From positions 14,375,001 to 14,439,000 of the forward strand of contig CM075768.1 in NCBI GenBank assembly GCA_037974665.1: a stretch of DNA of 64,000 nucleotides, written 5' to 3'. The position numbers and the translations under genes are program-made. Position 1 is the stretch's first letter. Each line of letters begins with the position of its first letter. Source of the DNA: Ehretia macrophylla. Lineage: Eukaryota; Streptophyta; Magnoliopsida; Boraginales; Ehretiaceae. This document shows, piece after piece, positions 26,637 through 38,197 of the stretch. The notes below the pieces were generated by a model. That model made no database searches and was not told the origin of the DNA. It saw only the letters and a program-made list of their open reading frames with translations.

Positions 26637-28739
26637 TCACCAATAATCTCCACATGAACAGAATCCATCTTTAAAGTGATGAAATCTGCGGGTATCCCTC
26701 ATTATTATCTCACGAAAAGTCAACTTGGAAATAAGCTTTGTCACTGTATGACAATCCCCACATGTTCGAAGATTTTTAGTGATCCTAATAATGGTTCCTG
26801 GACTCGTTTTAATTAGAGCAAAAGCAATGGCGAGTCTTTCACTATGATCCCATAGCATTTGCTCTTTTACATATTCCTCAACATCATAAAACACTGAACT
26901 TGTGTCAGGCTTATAACCAACCTCCTCAAGCTGCGCTTGTAGCTCCTCTAGTTTTGCATATATCTCTACTGTCTGTTGGTGCGACTTATCTCCAACTAAA
27001 AACCTATGGACCACCTTATCTACCTCAACAAAACTGCACCCAGGTTCTTTTTTCAGTCCTTTCGTTCGTACCATAGCTCTCACCCTTTCTACCTCATCCC
27101 ACCTCTTCGCAGCAGCATATATATTAGACAAGGATATATAACTGCCAATACCCTTTGGGTTCAGTTCAAAAACCTTTTGGGCAGTAAGTTCAGCTAGTTC
27201 AACATTGCGGTGAAGCCGACAGGCAGAGAGAAGTGTAGTCCAGATATCAGTTGTGGGTTCAACTTCCATTTTGTTGATAAGCTCAAAAGCCTCATCTAAA
27301 CGCCCAGCTCGACCAAGAAGATCTACCAAACAAGAATAGTGAGCAATTGTTGGTTCCATATTGTAATCTCTCATGCTGTAGAATATTTCTTTACCCTTAT
27401 TAACCAGTCCAGCATGACTGCACGCTGACAAAACAGAAGTAAAAACCCACTCATCTGGAACAATGCCACTTGCTTTCATTTCCTGGAAAACATGTATGGC
27501 ATCCATGCCCTTTCCATGGATACCATATCCGGCAATCATAGCACTCCAAGAAACCAAACTCTTCTCAGGCATGTCATCAAAGACATCATGCGAACAGGAT
27601 ATACTTCCACATTTAGAATACATGTCCAACAGGGAAGTCCCTAGTATCGAATATCCACCAAATCCTCTCTTTACTATATATGAATGCACAGATAAGCCGA
27701 AATGCAATGCAGTGATCTGATCACAAGCTCCAAGAACAGTTACAATAGTCACTTGATCAGACCTCACACCCTCTACAACCATTCGGCAGAACAACCTCAA
27801 ACTCTCAAAAGCATCCCCATTCCTCCTATAGCCCGAAATTATAGTATTCCATGATACAGTATCTTTCCATTTCACCTCGTCAAAAAACTTCCTACCATCC
27901 ACCATACAATTACAGCAAGAGTACATTTCAATCAATGAATTGCTCAGCAAAATATCAGAGTCAACAAAACCATTAAGTACAACAAAACCATGAATCATAG
28001 CACCCTCTCTTATTGCCTTTAAATCTGCACAAGCCGAGAGTAGTCCAATCAATGTAGTACAATCAGGTATTACTCCAGCATTACCCATTTCACGAAAAAT
28101 TAAGAAAGCATTCATTGGATCACCATTTTTAACATAACCAGAAAGCATCGTGTTCCAAGAGACTAAATCCCGTTCAGGCATTCTATCGAACACTCTCCTC
28201 ACTGTCTCGATACACGCAAACTTACTATACATGGAGAGCAAAGAATTACTCACATAAACATCTGACTCAAACCCATTGACAACAACATCACAATGAACTC
28301 TTTTACCAATTTCAACAAGATTAAGATCACCACAAGCCTTAAACACAAAAGGGTATGTAAAATTATCAGGCTTTTGCCCAAAACCGCGCATTTTGCGGTA
28401 TAAAGCAATGGCCTTTATAGCAAGATTATCAGAAGAACAAGCATAACCCTTTATAATGGAGTTCCACAGGAATGAGTTTTTCAAAACAATGTGGTCAAAG
28501 ATGTGCTGTGCTTGGGTCAATTGGCCACAGTTAGCATAAAAAGCTGCAAGTTTTGTGTTCAAGTAAGTGTTGCTTTGGAGGGTGTTGGAAGTGAGCATTT
28601 GGGCATGAAGCTGTTGGCCTTTGGAGAGTGATTTGGTGTTGGTGAAGGATTGTAGAAGGGATCCACATTGGAGTGAAGTTAAAGGGGCTTGGGAAAATGG
28701 GGTCTTGAAGGTTTTGAGAGTGAGAGAAGCATTCATCAA
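26637..28739 (-). CDS. Pentatricopeptide repeat protein, PLS-DYW class, 700 aa, intronless
   Basis: PLS-type PPR proteins with a DYW domain act in chloroplasts or mitochondria, binding a target RNA by their repeats and converting a specific C to U. The array fills residues of about 60-560, seen as recurring units with LLSMYSKF, ERDLVSWNTMLSGYVKNGD, SLLDMYSKCG and KSLVSWSAMIAGYGIHG. E and E+ motifs follow. The DYW domain then has GCSFVEVDKVVHRFLVGDKS, the zinc-ligand and catalytic motif HSERLAIAF, the second zinc site CGDCHT, and the terminal GDYW. The catalytic HxE and CxxC motifs are intact, so the editing domain should be active. The N-terminus is hydroxylated and basic with few acids, which suits an organelle targeting peptide; I cannot tell which organelle. 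Single-exon structure is normal for the family. The first of two adjacent Met codons is used as start. Confidence 0.95.
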   Translation of the reverse strand: MMNASLTLKTFKTPFSQAPLTSLQCGSLLQSFTNTKSLSKGQQLHAQMLTSNTLQSNTYLNTKLAAFYANCGQLTQAQHIFDHIVLKNSFLWNSIIKGYACSSDNLAIKAIALYRKMRGFGQKPDNFTYPFVFKACGDLNLVEIGKRVHCDVVVNGFESDVYVSNSLLSMYSKFACIETVRRVFDRMPERDLVSWNTMLSGYVKNGDPMNAFLIFREMGNAGVIPDCTTLIGLLSACADLKAIREGAMIHGFVVLNGFVDSDILLSNSLIEMYSCCNCMVDGRKFFDEVKWKDTVSWNTIISGYRRNGDAFESLRLFCRMVVEGVRSDQVTIVTVLGACDQITALHFGLSVHSYIVKRGFGGYSILGTSLLDMYSKCGSISCSHDVFDDMPEKSLVSWSAMIAGYGIHGKGMDAIHVFQEMKASGIVPDEWVFTSVLSACSHAGLVNKGKEIFYSMRDYNMEPTIAHYSCLVDLLGRAGRLDEAFELINKMEVEPTTDIWTTLLSACRLHRNVELAELTAQKVFELNPKGIGSYISLSNIYAAAKRWDEVERVRAMVRTKGLKKEPGCSFVEVDKVVHRFLVGDKSHQQTVEIYAKLEELQAQLEEVGYKPDTSSVFYDVEEYVKEQMLWDHSERLAIAFALIKTSPGTIIRITKNLRTCGDCHTVTKLISKLTFREIIMRDTRRFHHFKDGFCSCGDYW

Positions 28740-28869
28740 GATTGAGAAATGATGGTGTTAAGGGTAGCGAGTAATAATTGATTGTGAGAAACAAAATTTT
28801 GCTTCAGTAAAGAGAGAGCATAGAGAGGTGACAAAAAGTGACGGGGTCTTCAGTTAGTCATTTCACATG

Positions 28870-29455
28870 GAAACGAAAACGGAGTCGGTCGTATGATTCT
28901 TATTTTAGACATGTAAGATGTTTGAGAATAGTTTTTAAAGTGTGTAATATTAATTTAATTTTTTTTTATTAAAAAAGATTATTGGTCTTTAACAAATATA
29001 TTATAAGAGGGTAATATATTTGACGGTGATACATGTCAATTTTCATAAATTTATTGTCATTTTTTGTAAGTCTTAGCGTCATTTTCATGCATTACTAAGT
29101 AAAACTCGTTAGGAGTAGTCAGTAGACAAAGTATAACGTCAAATTTGTGAAATTCGTGATTTATTGTGGAAAGATTAATAAATGCGAAAATATTGAATCT
29201 CCATAGTTTTAACAAAACTTAAACATATGTCTTGAATACTTGCTTATATATCTACATTTATAAATTATGTACACAGCAAAGGATTTGTTTCAAGTAACAT
29301 AGTTCAAAAATGATCTTTTAAACACGAGTGAATGACATATTTACATAAAAAATGAAGTGAAAATCCTATGCGCATGAACGATTTACAAAGACAAAGAACA
29401 TGAAAACTTGAGTGTTAAAGAGTTGCAAAAAATGTTGATCTATTGGCTTATAACA
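28870..29455. other. Intergenic, AT-rich
   Basis: This is upstream of the PPR gene on its own strand and probably includes its promoter. I see no clear core element. Confidence 0.5.
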
Positions 29456-29460
29456 CTTTC

Positions 29461-29871
29461 TGATAGGGGTACGATTAAGCCACGTGAATATACAAAAGAT
29501 ATTAGTTGATAATCCGTTTGCCGAACCCCGATCCCGAGTCGAGGATTCTAAGTCGTCTACAAAACGTGAGTAAAACTATCATAGCACCCCGACTTCTAGG
29601 GATCCATCAGGGATGCCCGATCTCCAAAGAATTGTGAGATACATGACATTCTGTCATAGCATCATAAACACTATAAATATAAGTGTTCACGCATAAAAAG
29701 AGGCAACTGATACTTCTCACTCTCACTTTTACTCACTCAAATATGTTATCTCCAATCTTACTAACTTAAGAATCGAAGTAGATTAAGGAGTGCAATCCCA
29801 AGATCCCTTTTTGCAGGTGTTTGGAGCTTAACTTCCAACAAGGGCAAGGCATCAAGATCAATACCTTAACA
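29461..29871 (+). mobile_element. Solo LTR, probably Gypsy type
   Basis: This 411-bp unit begins TGATAGGGG and ends TTAACA, so it has TG...CA borders. An exact 5-bp target duplication, CTTTC, flanks it (29456-29460 and 29872-29876). Inside are a TATA box (cactataaatata, about 29670), a CT/AC-rich stretch of actcac words after it, and ttactaacttaagaatcg followed by ttttgcaggtg near the end. That order is common in LTRs of plant Tat/Athila-like Gypsy elements. No internal region remains, as expected after recombination between two LTRs. Confidence 0.7.
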
Positions 29872-30260
29872 CTTTCTTTTCTCAAAGTTTTAATTATACC
29901 CTATGATTTTATGCTATCTAGTCCAATCCCAACTCTCTTAGCATGTTAACTAATCAAAAAAATAATTGTATTAAATAGATTGAAAAGGGCTTATACGTGA
30001 AGCTATGGCGAACACAACTTTATGATCATAAATGACCAAACAACTTGTTTGGAATTGTTGAAATCTATTTTCTTACGCTCCCTGAGTTACCCAAATTTTG
30101 AAGCTCTTGCAAAACTATGAACAAACTAAGATTTACATTTTCTTTTTCTTTTTCTTTAGACTCTACTTCTTTTTTTCGCCTGTAGCTATCCTCTCAGCAG
30201 ATTAGTCAATATCACTAGTGGAAGAAGTAGTCCCCCGGTCATTAGTTAGTAGTTGAATAA

Positions 30261-30639
30261 GGCTCTATTTGGTTTAAGTGTGAAATTTTAACTTTTAAAC
30301 TATAAAGTTTTTACAAAAGAATTTTGGTTAGAAATGTTATTAAACAAAAGTCGGTGACTGTTAAACCCTATATTGGACAATATTGAGATTTAGAAAATTT
30401 GAGGGTAATACTGTACTTTAAAAAATAAAACAACTTCCCGCATTATATAAAAACAGCTTCGTAAAAACCTATTTTGAAAAGCTCCAAATTGGAGCTTATT
30501 ATTTTTCAACTTTTTTCAATTTTTTTAAATTTTAACTTTTACCTAAAAATACTTTTAAAAATAGGCCAAATAAATGAGATTAATTTTTAAACTCACAATA
30601 AACATTTTTTAGTGTAAAAAAATTAAGTCAAACAGAACT
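30261..30639. mobile_element. MITE with TAA target duplication, second copy of the 17671-18060 family
   Basis: The left end is ggctctatttggtttaag; the complement of the right end is agttctgtttgacttaat. TAA stands outside both ends (30258-30260 and 30640-30642). The interior aligns with 17671-18060 in the same order. The TAA duplication and TIR pattern place the family with PIF/Harbinger (Tourist-like) elements. Confidence 0.7.
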
Positions 30640-30939
30640 TAATCCTAGTAATGACCCTCTTGTCTAGCGTCTGTCTCAAATTGAAAAGTTATATGATGTG
30701 ATAATTTTAGAGATAAAACAAATACTGACAGTTTGAAAATTTTTTTGCAATAAATAATTACAATTTTCAAGACAAAGACTAGAAAACTTATTCATTCAAG
30801 TTGAAATTTTTTTTTTTAAACTAAACCCAAAAAGTGTAAAAAGAAATTTCTTTTCTGTTCAGACAGTGGAATAAGATACCAGAAAATGAAAAAAGAAATA
30901 TATACTCCTAACTATAGTCCAAAAGCTATGGAGACTTTT

Positions 30940-31505
30940 TGTAACGACCCGGACCAATGTACCCACGCCTGTAGGATACACCCCGCCCATAGGGGACGAG
31001 CGTGCACCGAGGCTATGGCGTACGGACCTGGAAGCGCACTATGCAGTATTATCCGCTGTGGAGCCCATACCCCTCACGGATTTGTCTTCGCCCAGCCACT
31101 GCCAGGAAAAGCGCGCTGCACGATATAAGGAGACTTCTCCTTATATCTAGTAGCCCAAAGACCTCCGCGTCCGATGTTGGATATTACACCCGCCCCCCCC
31201 TTGGGGACCCAGCGTCCTCGCTGGCCATGCGAACGCGTCGGCTCTGATACCACATTTGTAACGACCCGGACTAACGTACCCACGCCTACAGGATACACCC
31301 CACCCATAGGGGACGAGCGTGCACCGAGGCCATGGCGTACGGACTGGGAAGCGCACTATGCAGTATTGTCCGCTGTGGAGCCCATACCCCTCACGGATTT
31401 GTCTTCACCCAGCCACTGCCAGGAAAAGCGCACTGCACGATATGAGGAGACTTCTCCTTATATCTAATAGCCCAAAGACCTCCGCGTCCGATGTGGAATA
31501 TTACA
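30940..31505 (-). mobile_element. TRIM (terminal-repeat retrotransposon in miniature), looks whole
   Basis: Two 249-bp LTRs (30940-31188 and 31257-31505) flank a 68-bp middle. Read on the minus strand, each LTR begins TGTAATAT and ends GGTCGTTACA. Four bases inside the 5' LTR is the primer-binding site TGGTATCAGAGC (31241-31252), complementary to the 3' end of initiator tRNA-Met. A G-rich polypurine tract (AAGGGGGGGG...) abuts the other LTR. An exact 5-bp target duplication, CTTTT, flanks it (30935-30939 and 31506-31510). The LTRs differ at about 15 of 249 sites (about 6%), mostly transitions, which suggests insertion a few million years ago at usual plant rates. It encodes no protein, as is normal for TRIMs. 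It is much GC-richer than its surroundings. Confidence 0.92.
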
Positions 31506-31510
31506 CTTTT

Positions 31511-32478
31511 CATATAAATAAAATAAAATAAAATAAAATAAAAAAAAACAGGCCATCTTCCTTTTTTATATCTATGTTCCCAAGTTTGTCTTTGTGATTT
31601 CAAATCAAACATTAGTTTATATACAAATGAAAGTGAATGAGTAAAATAAGCATGGTTTATTTTAAGGGCTATTAAACTGTTTTGTCAATTTTGTTTTGAC
31701 TATCAAATTGTCTTTAATTTTAAAAAGACAACTAATTTTTTAAAATAGTTCCGTTCAAACAATTTTGTTAGATGTCATACGGAAAGTTAACAAAGAGGGA
31801 TCAAAATAAAAATAATTAAAAATAAAGAACTCAAATGAATTTATTAATTCTTTATATTATACAATTTTATTGTCAAATCTATTTTAGTTTTCCTTTTCTG
31901 TTTTCTTTTCTTTTGTTTCTCCTTAATCTTCTCCTTCCTCCCTTCTCTTTCCTCCACCTTCCACCTCCCGCAAACACCAAACTTTATCCCTTTGGAATAA
32001 TTCATTTACTGGATTTTTACCACAAAATTTAAGCTCAAATGCTAAGCTGCAAAAGCTTGGCATACACTTGTCTTCATATTCACTCGAGAGGAGTAAATAA
32101 TTTGAACCTAATTACTAGTGAAAGCATGGGGAGTTGTTCTGAAAAACGGGTGTGTATGTGGTGGTAAAAGTTGAGTAAAAGACAAGGGAGGAAGGACAAA
32201 TACATATAAAGATAAAAGAAGAAAAAAAAAAAAAAGAGAAGTGAAAATAAAATAAAAATATTAAAAAGAGAAGATAATGGAAACTATCTTTTTGAGTTTT
32301 ATGTCGGATTTTTATCGAGTGGATACCTGTCAATTTTAAATAAGACGAATACCTATCGTCATCTCTTATTTTAACCCAAAAAATAAGACGAATACCTATC
32401 GTCATCTCTTATTTTAACCCAAAAAAAAAAGAAGTATTGTAATTTTGGAGTCAAATTCGGAGATGACAGAAAATTGAC
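31511..32478. other. Intergenic, no gene seen
   Basis: It has a (AAAAT)n microsatellite at 31520-31545 and the 43-bp tandem duplication at 32339-32428. It lacks coding signal. Confidence 0.6.
32339..32428. repeat. Tandem duplication, period 43 bp
   Basis: Two nearly identical units contain aataagacgaatacctatcg and tcatctcttattttaaccc. The near identity indicates a recent duplication. Confidence 0.85.
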
Positions 32479-32496
32479 AAAATATGACCTCCTAAG

Positions 32497-32569
32497 TGGA
32501 GATGCGGGGTATCGATCCCCGTACCTCTCGCATGCTAAGCGAGCGCTCTACCATCTGAGCTACATCCCC
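32497..32569 (-). tRNA. tRNA-Ala (AGC)
   Basis: This is a 73-base cloverleaf read on the minus strand. The acceptor stem GGGGATG pairs with CATCTCC and includes the G3-U70 wobble that marks tRNA-Ala. The D arm is GCTC-AGATGGTA-GAGC. The anticodon stem CTCGC/GCGAG encloses TTAGCAT with anticodon AGC. The T arm is CGGGG-ATCGATA-CCCCG. The discriminator is A and there is no intron. A and B boxes fit pol III promoters. A short T-run (32479-32482 on this strand) about 14 bases downstream could end transcription. Confidence 0.96.
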
Positions 32570-33750
32570 ATATCCATATACGACTTTTTTCTTTAATATT
32601 TAAACACGTGTAGTAAAGAATAATGTTTGAACAAGCCTAGTGTTGCATGGACAGCATGAGAAAATCTAGCGAATGCAATCTTTGCAAGATGCACTTCGAA
32701 AGAACTCCTCACTACTCACCACCAATGCTCTCTTTCTCTTCACTTCTTTCTTTGCTTTTCGTTTTATAGCACGTGAGGATCATCTTCAGGTATGCAAGTT
32801 TCACCTATATACAACTAGTAGATTTCGTAACAAAGCCTATTTTCCATATGTTTGTTTTCTTTGCAGAAATTATATCATAGTGTTTTTATTTTTATTTTTT
32901 ATGTTATTATGTTACTACCCTTTTGATATATTCAAATATTAATTGAAAATGACGCCTAAACATGATATGCAAAAATAGGACTGCAGTCTGCAAGTGCATG
33001 CATGGCTTGTGCGCGTCTTTTGTATGTGTTTTTGGTGGAATTCTTGGAAAGGGGATTTTTATGTATCTCAGCGATGTTTAGCATGGATGGTGTTTGTAGG
33101 TAGTTTATTTAATTAGCAAGTCCGTTGTCTTGTTAAAAGTTGTCATTTGCTGATTTTATATATGATCCGGTATGCGATTCTTGTAATGCTGATCTTGTTC
33201 TGGTTCATGATTTTAGTTTTCTTTAGAGTAAACTATGGCTACGTATCGGGCACATGCAATCTGTGTTAAAAAAATTAACGGAATTTGTTAAAAGACTAAT
33301 AGCGTCACATATTTAAAGATAAATGACTAATTTATCACGATAAAGGATGAAAATTTTGTCCCGAGCGAGATTAGTTGGTAGCTTGGTATTTCGATTGTAG
33401 GCTTATAAATATAGTGAATTGTTTCAATGGTTTTTTTTTTTTTTACCTGTTCCCACCCCATGATATTCGAACCTAGTCTTCTAACTGTCCGGGAGTAGTC
33501 CACCACTAGCTTACTCCTGAATCTCTAATGATGATTTGAGGAGAAGGAAAAGCAAAGTAATTGGACAATAATGTCTTATGTTAAGTCACTGTTTAAAGCA
33601 ATGCAAGCCCATTATCCGGTGACTTAGCTTTATTGGAACTATGGTGATATACTAATAAAATGAAAGAAGACACTCTTCTTCTAAATTTGAATTATTTTAT
33701 TTAATTTACAATGAGAATTATATTCAGACAATGAAGTATAACTAGCAAAT
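32570..33750. other. Intergenic with a possible small two-exon ORF and a SINE-like segment
   Basis: On the plus strand, 32673-32789 reads as 39 codons (MQSLQDALRKNSS..., a hydrophobic middle) up to a donor (cttcag, then gtatgc). An acceptor (tttctttgcag) about 77 bp later continues the frame for 20 hydrophobic codons to a stop near 32930. I do not recognise it and rate it weak. The SINE-like segment is listed separately. Confidence 0.35.
33432..33535 (-). mobile_element. Possible tRNA-derived SINE fragment
   Basis: On the minus strand a segment with an A-box-like taagctagtggtgga and a B-box-like ggttcgaatatc about 45 bases later runs into a poly(A) of about 15. This is the order of a tRNA-derived SINE head and tail, but it is short and I found no target duplication. 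Confidence 0.35.
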
Positions 33751-33755
33751 GAAAT

Positions 33756-36700
33756 TATTAGGAAAGAATCTCCTCAAAGCATGTTTTCTTATCAATCAAA
33801 AGTCAACTCAATTGTTTAGGAGCAACTTCAGCACATAATCACATAATATTAGCCTTGTATGACTTTCTTTCCAAGAGTAGATATATTTGTAACTTGTATA
33901 TATTGTGCTAATACACAACAGCAATACACAACCTTTTATTCAAGAGTTGCAGTACTTTATATGGTATCAGTAGTCATTGTGACTCTAACGAGTACCTCAC
34001 GATCCTACCATCTTCTTCACCCTTCCTTTATATTTGATAAGCATGGCAGCAGAAGGCTCTAACCAAGTAGCCTTTCCAACCTCTGATATTGCAGCAACTC
34101 CAACCTCTGATTGTCCCACCTCCACAAACTCACTTCTCATTGCCATCAATGCTGCAAATTAGCTTCCCCTTAAACTCACAAATTCCAATTAGTTTTCATG
34201 GAAATCCCAGTTTGATGCCTTACTGTACGGATACAATCTCCTTGGATACATAGATGGTACATACCCATGTCCACCTCAATACATTGGCCCCAGCAACAAC
34301 TTAACCTTAAACCCAGCCTATACAGCTTGGATGCGTCAAGACATGCTCATCTTGCTTGGCATCATTGGCTCTCTAAGTGCGAATCTTGTTCCAATCATTC
34401 GCTCCTCGACAACTTCCGCCGATGCATAGTCACACCTGGCCAAGAACTTTGCCAATCCCTCATCCTCAAGAATCATGGGATTAGCGGAGAAACTAACACT
34501 TATAAATCGAGGCTCTCAGACCATTTATGAATACCTTGCAACCATTCATGATATCGCGGATGAACTCGTGCTTGTTGGCGCTCCTGTTTCTAACCAGTAT
34601 CTTATCACCCATGCTCTAAATGGTGTCGGCCCAGAATACAAAGAAATTGTTGCCGTTGTTCGTGCACGCGATACCATCATCAGCTTTGATGAGTTGCAAG
34701 AAAAACTCGTTGAATACGAGTCTTTCCTAAAACGCGAAGAGCTTCGCAACACTGGTTCCCTTGGCTCTATCACAACCAACACAGCTCGCCACTCTTACCC
34801 CAAAATGACTCCAAAAAGAACTTCCCAAACAACAAACACAATCAGTCCTTTCGTTCCCAAAACTCAAACCAACACCCAAATTATAACAGCAACAATACAG
34901 GCTCCAATAATCCAAACCGAATGCCTGGTGCCACTTGCCAATTTTGTGAAAAAAGGGGCCATACAGCCCGGCAATGTTTCACTGCTAAGAAACTCTTTTT
35001 CCCTCCCTCCAATGCGACAACAAATACTGCAACCCTTATCCCTACCTCCAACTGGCTTCTGGACACCGGTGCCTCTCACCATGTCACGCCAGATATTTGC
35101 AATCTCTCTATCTCCCAGACCTATGAAGGGCCTGATGAAATCTTAATTGGTGACGGTAAAGGTTAGCACATCACACACACTGGCGCATCTCATCTCGCTA
35201 CCCCCTCACACACATTTTCCCTTTCAAATGTTTTATGTATGCCTGCCATGAAAAATAATCTTATCTCTGTCTCTCAATTTTGTAAAACAAATAATGCTTC
35301 GATAGAATTTAACCCTTCTTCTTTCTATGTAAAGGATCTCAACACGGGGGCACTACTCGCAATGGGATGAAGCAAGAATAACATCTATGAGTGGCCTGCG
35401 ACGCATATCTGTACTTCTACAACCAAACAGGCTCATGCTAGCACAAAGGCACATCCGATAAATTGGTATGACAGGCTAGGTCACCCGTCGTCCAAAATCC
35501 TTCATCATATTATTCAAAATAATGACCTCCCACCAATTCCCTCATTTTGTGATGCTTGCAACTGTAATAAAAGCCACAAGCAACCCTTTGGCATATCTAG
35601 TTTAAGTAGTACACGTCCGCTAGAACTCATCTACTCTAATATATGGGGACCCTCCCCCATTAGATCTATGGGCAGATTTTCATACTATGTTATTTTTGTA
35701 CCAATTCTTGCTCTCAAATCCCCATATGAATGTCTATTCTCCTCCTTACCAAATTATATCAAACTTCGCGCATTTGGATGCCTGTGCTACCCATGGTTAT
35801 ACCCCTACACCGCACACAAACTTGAGCAATGATCTAAGTCTTGTGTCTTTCTTGGATACTCAAACATCCATAATGCATATGTCTGCTTTGAACTACTAGA
35901 GCATAAATTTTATTGCTCTCGCCATGTGCATTTCGTCGAACATATATTCCCATCCTTGCCAACATACACTCAACGTGATAAAATAAATGGACATACCTTG
36001 TCTCAATGGTACACAATTCCAGATTTGCTCAAAAGTCAACCTACCACATCATTAAACACATATTCTATACTACCAGCATACCAAGATGTCACCAACGAGT
36101 CTGATATTGGTTCTCTTGTCACTATAATTCCCTTAACAAATTCATACAACACCTCAGCCCAGCCTCCACCGCAACCCATCAACACCACTCCATCATCACC
36201 CACTTCACTATCTCGCTCTGTTATGCCATGTGAGACTAATGAGCCTACACCACTTGTCGCCACTCAAGAGACATTAACGAGCTCCGCCCTCGAGGATAAC
36301 CCCCAAGGTAATTCTCATACTGAAACTCTGCAATCAAACCATCCAACACACAATAACCATCATATGTGAACCCGTTCGAAGAACAATATCTTCAAGCCCA
36401 CAAAATTACTTAGCCTAAATGCCACAAAACACCCGTTGCCTCCCACATTTGAGCCCACCACAGTCCGTCAAGCCCTCAAGCAACAAGTTTGGAAAGACGC
36501 AATAGACAAAGAACTGTTAACTCTTGCCACAAATCAAACATGGGAACTTGTGCCTCGAACACCAAATCAAAATGTCATTGGATGCAAATACGTTTTTCGC
36601 ATCAAGCGAAAACCAAATGGTAGCATTGCCCGTTATAAGGCCCAACTAGTCGCTAAAGGATTTCATCAATGACCAGGCCTTGACTACACCGATACATTCA

Positions 36701-38197
36701 GCCCAGTGATCAAGCCGACCACAATCCTTGTTGTTTTCTCTCTAGCATTGTCACATGGCTGGCCTGTTAATCAACTAGATGTTAACAACGCCTTCTTACA
36801 TGGATACCTCAATGAGCACATATTTAATACCCAACCCCCAGGTTATGTTGACTCTACGCGACCCAATCATGTGTGTCGTCTAATTCACTCAATCTATGGC
36901 CTGAAACAGGCCCCACGAGCATGGTTTCAGGAACTCAAAAATTACATTTTATCTCTTAGGTTTACTCATTCTTGCACCGATGCCTCATTGTTCATAAGGG
37001 CTAACTCTTCTCATCTTACATATATATTTGTCTATGTTGATGATTTATTGATTACAGGGAACTCTCTCAATCTTGTGCGCGACACCATTGAAGCTCTCTC
37101 TAACAAATTCTCCATCAAAGATCTTGGGTATCTTCACGTCTTTTTTGGAGTCGAGGTAATACCACAAGCCTCTGGCTATTTTCTAACACAACATGCCTAC
37201 ATTAGAGATCTACTTCAACGATTTCAAATGGAAAAAGCAAAAGAAGCAGTCACCCCACTAAGCTCTTCAACATGTATGCTGCTTAAAGATAGCTACCAAC
37301 AAACTGATGCAACACAGTATCGAAAGTTAATTGGGGGTTTGCAATATCTATCTATCACTTGTCCTGATGTTGCCTACGCTACCAACAAGCTTGCTCAATT
37401 CATGCACTCACCTACTCAAAATCATTGGAGTGCTGCTAAACGACTCATCCGATATCTCAAGCACACCATGCATCATGGCTTAATGCTTCAGAAAATGCAG
37501 CCAATAGAACTAACGGCATACTCCGATGCTGATTGGGCAGGAAACAGGGAAGACTATACGTCCATTTCAACATACATAATCTTCCTCGGAGGTAATCCTA
37601 TTGCTTGGTATTCTAAAAAGCAAAAGACAATTGCAAGGTCATCAACTGAAGCAAAATATCGATCAGTGGCCTCAGCCGCTGTTGAATTAGATTCGCTCTA
37701 AAACTTGCTTTGTGAACTTCATCTTCCGTTACAAAAGACACCACGACTACTGTGTGACAACATAGGAGCAACGTTTGTACCAACCCCATATTCCACACTT
37801 GAATGAAGCACATCGCTTTGGATTATCATTTTGTGTGTGAATGTGTTGAATCACAATCACTTAATGTTGCCCCACATCTCTACTCATAATCAGCTAGCTG
37901 ATCTACTGACGAAACCACTGCTAAAATCACGATTCGCTTTACTACAATCCAAGATTGGTGTATTCGATGGAACCACTATCTTGTGGGGGCATATTAGGAA
38001 AAAATCTCCTCAAAGCATGTTTTCTGATCAATCAAAAGTCAACTCAATTGTTTATAAGCAACTTCAGCACACAATCACATAATATTAGCCTTGTATCACT
38101 TTCTTTCCAAGAATAGATATATTTGTAACTTGTATATATTGTGCTAATACACAGCAGCAATACACAGCCTTTTATTCAAGAGTTGCAGTACTTTATA
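33756..38197 (+). mobile_element. Ty1/Copia retrotransposon, broken
   Basis: The 5' LTR (33756-33961) and 3' LTR (37992-38197) are both 206 bp. A 5-bp target duplication, gaaat, is exact on both sides (33751-33755 and 38198-38202). The primer site TGGTATCAG starts directly at 33962, and a G-rich tract (gtgggggcata) precedes the 3' LTR. Internal parts come in Copia order: gag with a zinc knuckle (CQFCEKRGHTARQCF, about 34940), protease (LDTGASHH, about 35060), integrase zinc-finger region (near 35470-35590), reverse transcriptase (about 36440-37250, with YVDDLL) and RNase H (SDADWAG through ARSSTEAKYRS, about 37520-37660). The coding region carries several breaks and is shorter than usual, so it is a fossil. 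LTRs differ at about 9 of 206 sites (about 4%), suggesting one to a few million years. The LTR ends are TA...TA rather than TG...CA. Confidence 0.93.

Noticed and set aside
30940-31505. Cassandra-type TRIM carrying 5S rRNA sequence
   Set aside because: I found no 5S internal control region in either LTR.
31002-31612. Several 60-97 codon ORFs on both strands
   Set aside because: They lie in the LTRs of a non-coding TRIM; high GC alone keeps the frames open.
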